From: SW10 sp049596615
GTDB taxonomy: Bacteria; Verrucomicrobiota; Verrucomicrobiia; Verrucomicrobiales; Akkermansiaceae
Assembly (NCBI GenBank): GCA_049596615.1
Contig: JBMYLT010000011.1
Coordinates: forward strand, 62,001-126,000
Direction: 5' to 3'
Length of the DNA stretch: 64,000 bases
The position numbers and the translations under genes were made by a program. Position 1 is the stretch's first letter. Every line of letters starts with the position of its first letter. A model generated the notes under the pieces. That model was not told the origin of the DNA. It saw only the letters and a list, made by a program, of their open reading frames with translations, and searched no databases. Of this stretch, positions 35,181-44,032 are shown in pieces.

Positions 35181-36935
35181 ATGATCGAGAGCATGGATTG
35201 GGTGGTGATCGTGGTTTCTCTGGTTGTCAGCCTCGGAATCGGATGGTGGGCGTCCAGGAAGAGCCAAGGTACGTCTGAGAGCTTCTTTCTGGCCGGGCGA
35301 TCGATGCCGTGGTGGTTGCTTGGTGTTTCCATGGTGGCCACCACCTTTGCGGCGGACACTCCAACTCTAGTCACGGACTGGGTGCGGACCGAAGGTGTTT
35401 CCAAAAACTGGCTCTGGTGGTCCTTTGTCTTCTCCGGCATGATGACGACCTACGTCTTCGCACGTCGGTGGCGGCGATCTGGGGTGGTGACTGATGTCGA
35501 ATTCTACGAACTCCGGTATTCCGGAACGGGTGGAAAAATTCTCCGTTGCTTTCGATCACTCTACCTCGGCTTAGCCTTCAACGTCTTCATCATCGCGGTG
35601 GTGTCGTTGGCAGCGATGAAGATCATGGGAATTCTAATGGGACTTTCGCCGACTCAAACGATTTTGATTGGGGCGGGTGCGACCTTGCTATACAGCGTAG
35701 CGGGAGGATTGAGGTCGGTATTGCTGGTGGACTTCTTCCAATTTGCCCTCGCCATGGTCGGCTCTGTTGCGGCAATGCTCTACATCCTCAACATGGATGC
35801 CATTGGTGGCCTCGACGGTCTCTTCTCTAATGAAAGTGTTCAGGCCAAGATGTCACTTGTGCCTTCCACGCAAGACGCGTGGGTGGCTTTGTTCATCATT
35901 CCGATCGCGATTCAATGGTGGACTGCCTACTATCCCGGAGCCGAACCCGGGGGAGGGGGCTACATTGCTCAGCGGATCTTTGCGGCCAAGAATGAAGAGC
36001 ACGCCACCAAGGCCAGTCTCTTTTTCAACGTGGCCCATTATGCTCTTCGTCCTTGGCCTTGGATCCTGATTGCTCTCGCTTCCTTGGTCGTTTTTCCCAC
36101 TGTCGAATCGATTGGCGAGGCCTTCCCGGATCTCGACAAGAACAAGCTCAAAGACGATGCCGCCTATCCCGCGATGGTGGCGCAGCTCCCGGTTGGTTTA
36201 AAGGGTCTCGTTTTGGCCTCGTTGATCGCGGCCTACATCTCGACCCTTTCCACCCAGGTGAACCTCGCTTCTTCTTATCTGACCAAGGACTTTTGGAAGC
36301 GCTTCGTCGACCCGGCCTCTTCTGAAAAGCAGCAGGTTCTCGTTGGTCGCGTCATGAGTGTTGTCGTTCTCGCTCTGGGTTCATTGGTGGCTCTTTTCTT
36401 TTCCAATGCTGCTCAGATGTTTGAGGTCATCCTGATGATCGGAGCAGGAACGGGGCTGGTTTACCTGCTTCGATGGATCTGGTGGCGGGTCAATGCCTGG
36501 AGTGAAATTGCCGCCATGATCACGGCGGTGCTTTCCAGTTATTTGTTTGTGAGCAAAGGGACCCTTCCGTTTGCCGATCCTTTTGGTTGGGCCGAATCCC
36601 TTGGGCCTTGGGCCTATTTGGGAACCGTTGTGTTGACCACCACAGTTTGGTTGGTGTTGACCTTTCTCACTGCTCCCGAATCCAAGGCCACGCTCTCAAA
36701 GTTTGCCGATCAAACATCTCCTCCCGGAAGCAGCTGGGATCGATTCCGCACGAAGGAGCACGACCCGAACGAGCCTTCGGTTGGAAGCGACTTGTTGAAG
36801 GCATTTTTCGGAAGTTTCGCCATTTTGGCCGTGCTTTTGGGAACCGGCCTCACCCTATACGGTGACCTTCCCTACGGGTTGCCGCTTCTTGCGGCTGGAA
36901 TTGCCCTCCTTGTCCCGCTTTTCAAATCAAGCTGA
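35181..36935 (+). CDS. Sodium:solute symporter (SSS family)
   Basis: This 584-residue integral membrane transporter belongs to the SSS family, which couples Na+ influx to uptake of sugars, amino acids or similar solutes. The open frame reaches back to 34920, but translation from ATG 35181 (MIESMDWVVIVVSLVVSLGIGWW) places the first membrane helix correctly; the upstream part overlaps the divergent SGNH gene. About 13-14 hydrophobic segments are visible, with family features FFLAGRSMPWWLLGVSMVATTF (helix 2 region) and LIAAYISTLSTQVNLASSYL (helix 8 Na-site region). It is divergent from the operon at 35017, so substrate uptake may be linked to those exported enzymes. Confidence 0.92.
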   Translation: MIESMDWVVIVVSLVVSLGIGWWASRKSQGTSESFFLAGRSMPWWLLGVSMVATTFAADTPTLVTDWVRTEGVSKNWLWWSFVFSGMMTTYVFARRWRRSGVVTDVEFYELRYSGTGGKILRCFRSLYLGLAFNVFIIAVVSLAAMKIMGILMGLSPTQTILIGAGATLLYSVAGGLRSVLLVDFFQFALAMVGSVAAMLYILNMDAIGGLDGLFSNESVQAKMSLVPSTQDAWVALFIIPIAIQWWTAYYPGAEPGGGGYIAQRIFAAKNEEHATKASLFFNVAHYALRPWPWILIALASLVVFPTVESIGEAFPDLDKNKLKDDAAYPAMVAQLPVGLKGLVLASLIAAYISTLSTQVNLASSYLTKDFWKRFVDPASSEKQQVLVGRVMSVVVLALGSLVALFFSNAAQMFEVILMIGAGTGLVYLLRWIWWRVNAWSEIAAMITAVLSSYLFVSKGTLPFADPFGWAESLGPWAYLGTVVLTTTVWLVLTFLTAPESKATLSKFADQTSPPGSSWDRFRTKEHDPNEPSVGSDLLKAFFGSFAILAVLLGTGLTLYGDLPYGLPLLAAGIALLVPLFKSS

Positions 36936-36990
36936 GTCAACTACCAACGATTAACTCAACAGGCTGGGCATTATCGTTTCTCTAGGGAAA

Positions 36991-38313
36991 TCAACGATCG
37001 CGTCCCCAGCGATTCTGTTCACGAGGACGGTTGATCTCCTGTATCACCGCTTCGGGGAGTTGGGTCCCGTCGAGAAAGGTTTGGGCGGCAGCGGGATCAC
37101 GCTCGCGCCACTCGCGGACGGTCCGGGCGGTGGATTCCTGACGAAGTTCTTCTCCTTGAATTGAGAGAGCCCACTCGACCGCCACCTCCGGATTCTCATT
37201 GACCATTCGACGAGCATAGGAACTCACCGCCGAGTCACGTTCAGCACCGGGTTGGAGATTTGAAACGTAGTTTCCGGCTTCGGTGAGGTCTTCCCTGGCC
37301 CATTCGGACACTACTTCAGCCACTGCGCGACGGCGACCCTCTCCTTCCGGAAGACTTTCGGTCCATTCGATCGCGGCGACAGGGTCTCGTTCAGCCCACT
37401 CCTCGGAAATCTCACCAATGGCGTTCGTGGCAAAATCCTGTTCAGCATATTGAGTCACCCACGTTGCCGCGTCTGCGGGATTCAGGCGGGCATATTCGTC
37501 GGCCACCCGCTCGAGGGCGGATCCTTTGAGTTCGCCGTTAGGCAGTGAATCTGTCCAGGCGGTGGCGGCATCCAAACCCTGCGTCAATTGTTGTCGGACC
37601 ACTGTGTCCATGTAGCGGTCGGTCATTGGAGCATCATTTTCAGCGAGATTGTAAACGTAGTCGGTGGCCTTTGCGATGTCGTGCCGGGCCAGCCCTGACA
37701 CCAGGCCATTGGTCCATCTGGAACGTTCCTCGTTGTCTTCGATTCCTTCGACATGGGCAATCGCAGCAGCAGGATCTTCGCTGGCCCAACCGGAGAGAAC
37801 GGTTCCCATGGTCCATTCCTTAGTGCGTCCTTCCAGTCCGTTGGCAAAGGCTACCGCAGCGGGCCCATTGAGCCGCCCCCACGCCATCGTTAAAAGGCTG
37901 TATTCTTGGCCCCATCCCCAGCGGGAAGATCTGGGAGCTTCGCGTAAGGCCTTTACGGCGGCCTCGGCATTCTCGGCGGTCAAAGACGCGAGGAGCTCGG
38001 CAAACTGGCGCTGCCGTTCAATGGGGTCCGTGATCGCGAGGGTCTTCAGCACCAAGTCAGACATCTCTTCTGACGAAAACGAGGTTTTGTTTCCCCCCGT
38101 AAAGTTGGCCCCGCCTTTCGCGGTGCCATCGCCTTCATCGTCGGACTCGCCTCGAGCGGCTTTCCTTTTTGAGCTGGAAGCCAGTGCCCCTTTGGTGCCA
38201 GCCGACTGATCACTCGAAGTTTCCCCGCTGGGATTTGAGTCGTATTTTCCGATCGCAAAAGCTCCAACGGCGACCAGCACCCAAGTGCCGTGAATGAGGA
38301 AATCTCTTTTCAT
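36991..38313 (-). CDS. Membrane-anchored helical-repeat protein (W-[RDE]-DP-AA repeats)
   Basis: The 440-residue protein has an N-terminal anchor (HGTWVLVAVGAFAIG), a low-complexity charged linker to about residue 80, and then at least seven helical repeats of about 33 residues. Each contains a pattern such as W..RDP.AA..W...LP.G..R..A...V...WA: WASEDPAAAIAHVEGIED, WAERDPVAAIEWTESLPEG, WAREDLTEAGNYVSN. The arrangement resembles TPR/HEAT-type scaffolds. No catalytic motif is seen. Similar repeat proteins are frequent in Verrucomicrobia, from memory. The function is unknown; a protein-protein scaffold outside the membrane is likely. Confidence 0.8.
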   Translation of the reverse strand: MKRDFLIHGTWVLVAVGAFAIGKYDSNPSGETSSDQSAGTKGALASSSKRKAARGESDDEGDGTAKGGANFTGGNKTSFSSEEMSDLVLKTLAITDPIERQRQFAELLASLTAENAEAAVKALREAPRSSRWGWGQEYSLLTMAWGRLNGPAAVAFANGLEGRTKEWTMGTVLSGWASEDPAAAIAHVEGIEDNEERSRWTNGLVSGLARHDIAKATDYVYNLAENDAPMTDRYMDTVVRQQLTQGLDAATAWTDSLPNGELKGSALERVADEYARLNPADAATWVTQYAEQDFATNAIGEISEEWAERDPVAAIEWTESLPEGEGRRRAVAEVVSEWAREDLTEAGNYVSNLQPGAERDSAVSSYARRMVNENPEVAVEWALSIQGEELRQESTARTVREWRERDPAAAQTFLDGTQLPEAVIQEINRPREQNRWGRDR

Positions 38314-38362
38314 GGTGGAACGGGTTTAACCTCACCGATGTAAAATGCGAACACTTTATCCT

Positions 38363-39121
38363 CTAACCAGCTGTCCGGAAGCGCACGCGATAGGAACGTG
38401 GGGTCATACCGGTTTGTCTTTTGAAATGACGGGTGAAGTGGCTTTGATCGTGAAAGCCGGTTTCGTGGGCAATTTCTCCGACCTGGCGGGCGGTGTTCGC
38501 GAGGAGTTGTCGGGCCTTCTCGATTCGCATGGAATGGAGGAAGCGGGTTGGAGTGACACCAAAGAGATCCTTAAAGCTACGATTGAAATGGGTGGAGGAA
38601 AGTCCGGCGAGATCGGCCATCGCTTTCATCGGGACATTTTCGGCGTAGTGCTCTTCGAGATGACGGATTACCGGAGCGAGTGCTTTAAAACCTCCTTCGG
38701 CTTCGTGGGGAGCTTCTACGGCGTAGCGCACCCCGGCGATCCCCACGACATTGCCGTTTTGATCGCGAAGAGGGGCTTTGCTTGAATTGAACCAACCGGG
38801 CCGGCCGCGATGATCGAGAACGAACCAGAGTTGATTCGGGAGACCACGACCGGCATCCATCACGCGTCGATCTTCGGCGACATAGGCGTCGGCGAGAGCG
38901 GGGGGGTGAAAATCGTAATCCGTACATCCAAGAATGGAGCGAGGATCTTCCAATGGTTTGGCTTCGGCCATCACAGAGTTGGCGGCCACGAACCGGCTCT
39001 CGCGATCTTTGGCGTAGAAGATGACATTGGGCAGGTGGTCGAAGAGTGAGGCTAGGTCGGAGGCGAGTGGATGCTGGGTAAAAAATGTCTCGTCGAGGAT
39101 CGTTTTTCTTGCGTCAGCCAT
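38363..39121 (-). CDS. PAS-domain AraC-family transcriptional regulator
   Basis: This is a 252-residue regulator if started at 39121 (MADARKTILDET); the frame also allows 39163. Residues about 28-140 form a PAS sensor (LPNVIFYAKDRESRFVAANS ... VVGIAGVRYAVE). Residues about 150-250 contain the two helix-turn-helix motifs of AraC (MKAMADLAGLSSTHFNRSFK; VGEIAHETGFHDQSHFTRHF, then KRQTGMTPRSYR). It is divergent from the PSD1/DUF1501 pair and probably controls it from the short intergenic region, by position. The signal sensed by the PAS domain is unknown. Confidence 0.9.
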   Translation of the reverse strand: MADARKTILDETFFTQHPLASDLASLFDHLPNVIFYAKDRESRFVAANSVMAEAKPLEDPRSILGCTDYDFHPPALADAYVAEDRRVMDAGRGLPNQLWFVLDHRGRPGWFNSSKAPLRDQNGNVVGIAGVRYAVEAPHEAEGGFKALAPVIRHLEEHYAENVPMKAMADLAGLSSTHFNRSFKDLFGVTPTRFLHSMRIEKARQLLANTARQVGEIAHETGFHDQSHFTRHFKRQTGMTPRSYRVRFRTAG

Positions 39122-39191
39122 GGTCAAATCATACCAAAAATCCGAAATCTCGCTACAAGACAAAGTTTCGGTCTTTGAGCAATCTCCACTG

Positions 39192-42100
39192 GTGCTAATT
39201 TCCTTTTGGGATCAGATCCGCGCTTCGCTGAGTCCGATGGCAGTCTTTCTGCTTCTTGGTTCCTCGAGCGCCTTGGCAAAGCCGGTGGATTTTAGTCGGG
39301 AGATTTTACCCATTCTATCCGACCGTTGTTTTCACTGTCATGGCCCGGACAAAAGCCATCGCAAGGCCAAGCTGCGGCTAGATCTGGAATCCGAGGCCAA
39401 GAAGGATCGCGATGGTTTATTTGCGGTTTTTCCCGGCGACCCGGAGGAGAGCGAGATCTGGCTCCGCATCATTTCGGATGACGAGGACGAGGTGATGCCG
39501 CCGCCCGATTCTCATCGCAAGCCATTGAGCGCTGCCGAAAAGAACACCTTCAAACGCTGGCTTAAAGAGGGAGCGCCTTGGGGCAGGCATTGGTCGTTTG
39601 AAAAGCCCGTTCGTCCCAAAGTTCCGGACACCGCTAGGCACCCGGTCGATGCTTTCGTGCTACAGCGTTTGGCCGATAGCCCGCTTGAGCCATCCCAGCG
39701 TGCGAAGCCTCATGTCTTGGCTCGACGTCTTTCCTTTGATCTCACCGGTTTGCCTCCGGCGCCCGAGGACGTGGCACAGTTAACCAAAAACAATACCGAC
39801 AAGGCTTGGGCGGAATATACCTCGAAGTTGTTGGTCTCATCCCATCATGGCGAGCGGATGGCGATGTGGTGGCTCGATGCCGCACGCTATTCCGATACCG
39901 ATGGTTACCAGCAGGATGCCGAGCGCACCAACTGGCCTTGGCGGGATTGGGTTGTCGATGCTTTCAATCGCAATCTGCCCTTTGACCAATTTACCGTCGA
40001 GCAAATCGCGGGCGACCTTCTCCCGAATGCCACGAAGGAACAAATTCTTGCCACCGCTTTTCACCGCAACCACATGACGAATGGTGAAGGGGGTCGTCAT
40101 CCCGAAGAGTCACGCATCGATTACGTCATCGATCGCGTCAACACGACCGGCACGGTTTGGATGGGGCTGACCTTGGGCTGCGTGCAATGCCACAGCCACA
40201 AATTTGATCCCATTTCGCACGAGGACTACTATCAAATGTTCGCCTTCTTCAATAGTGTTGATGAAGACGGGAAGGCGGGCAAAGCGGCCAAGCCTTACCT
40301 GAAGTATCGTTCCAAGGCGGCGGTACGTTCGCTGAAGGAAGCAACCGATTGGATGAACGAATGTCGACCCATCGAGTCGGCCGAGCGGGCCAAGGCTGGG
40401 AAACGTTTCGAGAATTGGCTGGCCAAGACTCGTGAATCATTACCCAAAAACTACCGCGCATGGAAAGTAACCAAACCCTCCGCCATTCGCTCGGTCGAAG
40501 GAAGCACCTTTGCGATCGAAGCCAATGGCACAGTGCAGGCGAAAGGACCAGACCCGCGTCAGGATGATTACTACGTTGATTATCCCGCACCCGAAAACCT
40601 CTCCCGTGTCACCGGTTGGAAGCTCGAAGTGTTCCCTCACGAAAGCCATACTGACGGGCGTCTTTCCCGGGGAACGGGTGGACGCTTCACCCTGACTAAT
40701 GTGAAGGTCTTGGTTCGTCGCAAGGGATCATCGCAAGTCCGCGAAGTGGAAATGGCTTCGGCGGTGGCCGATCTCGAAGCTGGACCAGGTCGCTACGGCA
40801 AAGTCAAAGACACTCTCGATGACGACCCGCGCAACGGTTGGGGAGCCGATACCAAGGAAGCACCAAAGAAGCGCACGGCAGTCTTTTCGTTTCGCTCGCC
40901 ACTCGTCCTCGCCCCCGATGAAACGGTGACCTTTGTCCTGCTTCATCGTTCCACCCACGGGAAGGCCAACATCGGAAGATTTCGTATCTCGATGACCGAC
41001 CAGGCCGGCGAGACGGTGCGGAGTTTGAAGCAGGCTCCTCTCGAAGCGTTGGCTGGAGCGAAAGGTGTGTCGCCTGATCTTCGCAAACGCCTGCTCACGC
41101 AATTCCTGCTTGATGACGGCACTTATCAATCCGCCAAGAGCCTGCTTGATCAAGCGAACCGACAACTTGAGGAAGTCAAACGATCTGCCGGTGACGTCAG
41201 CGTCATGGTGATGGCCGAGCGCAAGGCTCCCCGCAAGACCCACATCCTTGAGAGGGGTGTTTGGGATGCCAAGGGGGCTGAGGTGAAAATGGGTTATCTT
41301 TCCGAAATTCATGACCCGGAAGACAGTGCGAGAGCCAATCGTCTCGACATGGCGCGTTGGCTCGTTTCCGGAGAACACCCGCTGACTGCGCGGGTCATTG
41401 TGAATCACCTTTGGCAGCTCATGTTTGGCGCAGGATTGGTGCGCACGCCGGGCGACTTCGGTTTGCAGGGTGAACTACCCACCCATCCGGAGCTCCTCGA
41501 TTGGCTGGCGGTCGAGTTGATGGAAAGCGACTGGAACCTGCGCCATATTCTCCGGTTGATCGTGACCAGCGAAACCTATCGTCAGACTAGCGATATTTCG
41601 TCAGCTCACCGAGAACAAGATCCCGACAATCGTTTCCTCGCTAGGGCTCCTCGATTCCGCCTTCCTTCCTGGATGCTGCGCGACCAAGCCCTTGCCGTTT
41701 CCGGTTTGATCAATCCGTCGCTCGGCGGTCCTCCGGTGAAACCCTGGCAACCGGTTGGGGTTTGGAATGAGATTTTCATGGGACGTTTCACTTATCGTCC
41801 TAGCGTGGGGCCAGCCCAGTATCGCCGGACTTTGTATGCCTACTGGAGACGTTCGAGCGCACCGACCTTCCTCTTCGACAGTGCCCAACGCCGGGTTTGT
41901 GAAGTCAACGTTCGTCGCACCAACACCCCGCTTCATGCCCTCGTGCTTCTAAACGACGTCAACATGCTTGAGGCTTCCCGTGCCTTGGCTGATCAGTTTC
42001 TTAGTGTCGATGATCCGGTTGGAATGATGTCGCGACGGGTTCTATTTCGCGACCTTGACCCAGAAGAACGCAAAGCGATCGAGACCGTCTGGAAGAAGAA

Positions 42101-42257
42101 CCTCGCACTCTTTGAGAAGTCCCCGGACGACGCTCTCAGATTGATCACGGTGGGACAGCAAACTCCTCCTTCAGCAGATCTGGCACCCAAAACGGCCGCT
42201 CTTATGACGGTTGCCAGTGTCCTTTTAAACCTCGACGAAACCATCACCCATGAATGA
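39192..42257 (+). CDS. PSD1 / DUF1549-DUF1553 protein with planctomycete-type cytochrome C domain
   Basis: The product is about 1021 residues. The open frame runs from 39021, but the upstream part overlaps the divergent regulator. GTG 39192 or ATG 39237 (MAVFLLLGSSSALA) gives a plausible export signal. Residues about 35-130 are a planctomycete-type cytochrome c domain with CFHCH (C46-H50) followed by GPDKSHRKAKLRLD. DUF1549 follows (PVDAFVLQRLA, LARRLSFDLTGLPP), a beta-sandwich insertion (about 480-660), and DUF1553 (TARVIVNHLWQLMFGAGLVR ... NTPLHALVLLNDVNMLEASR). Its stop overlaps the DUF1501 start by 8 bp. This pair is a hallmark of Planctomycetes/Verrucomicrobia; its reaction is not established. 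Confidence 0.92.
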   Translation: MLISFWDQIRASLSPMAVFLLLGSSSALAKPVDFSREILPILSDRCFHCHGPDKSHRKAKLRLDLESEAKKDRDGLFAVFPGDPEESEIWLRIISDDEDEVMPPPDSHRKPLSAAEKNTFKRWLKEGAPWGRHWSFEKPVRPKVPDTARHPVDAFVLQRLADSPLEPSQRAKPHVLARRLSFDLTGLPPAPEDVAQLTKNNTDKAWAEYTSKLLVSSHHGERMAMWWLDAARYSDTDGYQQDAERTNWPWRDWVVDAFNRNLPFDQFTVEQIAGDLLPNATKEQILATAFHRNHMTNGEGGRHPEESRIDYVIDRVNTTGTVWMGLTLGCVQCHSHKFDPISHEDYYQMFAFFNSVDEDGKAGKAAKPYLKYRSKAAVRSLKEATDWMNECRPIESAERAKAGKRFENWLAKTRESLPKNYRAWKVTKPSAIRSVEGSTFAIEANGTVQAKGPDPRQDDYYVDYPAPENLSRVTGWKLEVFPHESHTDGRLSRGTGGRFTLTNVKVLVRRKGSSQVREVEMASAVADLEAGPGRYGKVKDTLDDDPRNGWGADTKEAPKKRTAVFSFRSPLVLAPDETVTFVLLHRSTHGKANIGRFRISMTDQAGETVRSLKQAPLEALAGAKGVSPDLRKRLLTQFLLDDGTYQSAKSLLDQANRQLEEVKRSAGDVSVMVMAERKAPRKTHILERGVWDAKGAEVKMGYLSEIHDPEDSARANRLDMARWLVSGEHPLTARVIVNHLWQLMFGAGLVRTPGDFGLQGELPTHPELLDWLAVELMESDWNLRHILRLIVTSETYRQTSDISSAHREQDPDNRFLARAPRFRLPSWMLRDQALAVSGLINPSLGGPPVKPWQPVGVWNEIFMGRFTYRPSVGPAQYRRTLYAYWRRSSAPTFLFDSAQRRVCEVNVRRTNTPLHALVLLNDVNMLEASRALADQFLSVDDPVGMMSRRVLFRDLDPEERKAIETVWKKNLALFEKSPDDALRLITVGQQTPPSADLAPKTAALMTVASVLLNLDETITHE

Positions 42258-43668
42258 CTTCCGCATCGATGTTGGCCGACGGGCTTTTCTTCAACAGGGC
42301 AGCTTGAACCTGGGCGCGATCGCGCTGGGGAATCTCCTCGGAAAGGAATCCGGAGCTCACCCCGCTCTCCAGGAAGTCGCCCCTAAGGCTAAGCGGGTCA
42401 TCTTTCTGACCCAATCAGGCGGCCCTTCGCAGCTGGAGCTTTTTGATCACAAACCCGGTCTCATGAAATGGGCTGGGAAGGACCTGCCCGACAGCGTGCG
42501 TCAGGGGCAGCGACTTACCACCATGACGGCGGGAAAGAAGCAGCTGATTCTGCCGGGCATCACCAAGTTCAAGAAGCATGGCAAAAGCGGAGCCACGGTG
42601 AGCGAATGGTTGCCGCACATCGCCTCGGTTGCCGATGAACTTTGCTTCGTGAAGTCGATGACCACGGACCAGATTAACCATGCTCCGGCGATGACCAAGT
42701 TCCTGACTGGTCACCAGATTCCCGGACGTCCCAGCTTCGGATGCTGGGCCAGTTATGGGCTGGGCAGCACAAACAAAAATCTACCCGATTATCTTGTGTT
42801 GATTTCTCGGATGAAGCGTCCCAGTGATCAACCACTTTACGATCATTACTGGGGGAGCGGGTTTCTTCCGTCGCGTTACCAGGGGGTTAAACTTCGGAAT
42901 GCCAAAGATCCTGTTCTTTATCTTCGCGATCCCGATGGTCTCTCCCGGGAAGGGCGCCGTACCATGCTGGATGGCATCGGAGCACTCAATCGAAAGCGGC
43001 TTGAACAAACGGATGATCCCGAAATCGTGACCCGCTTGCAGCAATACGAGATGGCCTTTCGCATGCAGACGAGCATCCCGGAGTTGGCGGATATGAGCAA
43101 CGAACCGGAATCAACTTTTCAGCTTTATGGAGAAGATTCTCGTCGACCCGGAAGCTATGCTGCCAACTGTATCATGGCCCGTCGGCTGGCCGAACGTGGG
43201 GTGCGCTTTATTCAACTTTTCCATCCCGACTGGGATCACCACAGTCGTCTCCCGAGCTGGTGCACTGCCCGTTGCCGCGACACCGATCAGGCAAGCGCGG
43301 CCTTGATCAAAGATCTTAAGCAACGCGGATTGCTTGAAGACACCCTAGTGATCTGGGGCGGTGAGTTTGGTCGTGGCGTGGCCGGGCAAGGAAAGTGGGA
43401 TAGTCCGGAAGCGGGACGGGACCACCACCCACGTTGCTTCACTCTCTGGATGGCTGGGGGAGGGATCAAACCGGGGACGACTTACGGGCAGACGGACGAC
43501 TTCAGCTTCAATGTCGCCGAGAATCCGGTTCATGTCAGAGACCTGCACGCCACCGCCTTGAATCTCCTCGGCATCGATCACGAGAAATTCAGCTACCGCT
43601 TTCAAGGCCTCGATTTCAAACTCACCGGAGTAGAGAAATCACGGGTAGTGACGGACATCATCGCGTGA
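42250..43668 (+). CDS. DUF1501 family exported protein
   Basis: This is a 472-residue DUF1501 (sulfatase-like alkaline-phosphatase superfamily fold) protein. The N-terminus has a twin-arginine-type signal (VGRRAFLQQGSLNLGAIAL), suggesting export in folded form. Family motifs include VIFLTQSGGPSQLELFDHKP, TSIPELADMSNEPES and VIWGGEFGR near the C-terminal metal site (DHHPRCFTLWMAGGGIK). It overlaps the PSD1 gene by 8 bp, so the two products are made together. The biochemical role is not known; linkage to PSD1 proteins is conserved. Confidence 0.93.
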   Translation: MNDFRIDVGRRAFLQQGSLNLGAIALGNLLGKESGAHPALQEVAPKAKRVIFLTQSGGPSQLELFDHKPGLMKWAGKDLPDSVRQGQRLTTMTAGKKQLILPGITKFKKHGKSGATVSEWLPHIASVADELCFVKSMTTDQINHAPAMTKFLTGHQIPGRPSFGCWASYGLGSTNKNLPDYLVLISRMKRPSDQPLYDHYWGSGFLPSRYQGVKLRNAKDPVLYLRDPDGLSREGRRTMLDGIGALNRKRLEQTDDPEIVTRLQQYEMAFRMQTSIPELADMSNEPESTFQLYGEDSRRPGSYAANCIMARRLAERGVRFIQLFHPDWDHHSRLPSWCTARCRDTDQASAALIKDLKQRGLLEDTLVIWGGEFGRGVAGQGKWDSPEAGRDHHPRCFTLWMAGGGIKPGTTYGQTDDFSFNVAENPVHVRDLHATALNLLGIDHEKFSYRFQGLDFKLTGVEKSRVVTDIIA

Positions 43669-43956
43669 GAAGCGGTTGGCCTGACGAAAATGGGTTGGTG
43701 TTTTTTGCATCTCTCCTTTGAAGACAATGTCGAAGCGGCGGTGGTTCGAAAACCCGCACGCTCCTGCGATGATTTCGATGGGCAAGGCTGTATTGCTCAG
43801 GAGCGACCTCGCTTTTCGAATCCGTAGTCGTTGAATGGCCCCGAGAACCGCCATCTCTAGGGTATTGCAAAAGGCCCGCTCGAGGGTTCGGCAGGAAACC
43901 CTGACGTGATTGGCCAGGTTCCCGACGCCAAGATCACCATTGCGTAAAACGACACC
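43639..43956 (-). pseudogene. C-terminal remnant of a XylR-like AraC-family regulator
   Basis: The frame is open from 43956 (just after a TGA at 43957-43959) to 43639 and encodes both helix-turn-helix motifs of AraC: GVGNLANHVRVSCRTLERAF, IQRLRIRKARSLLSNT, and IEIIAGACGFSNHRRFDIVF. No start codon or ligand-binding domain is present, so this is an orphan DNA-binding domain. An ATG lies at 43854, but it begins in the middle of the domain. It overlaps the 3' end of the DUF1501 gene by 30 bp. XylR-like AraC regulators often control carbohydrate genes such as those flanking it. Confidence 0.55.
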
Positions 43957-44032
43957 TCAAAAACGCGATTCTGTCTTGTTTGTGGCCTTGTTCTTTCGCT
44001 ACCTTGCCTGACCGTTCCGACAGCCATTCGAT

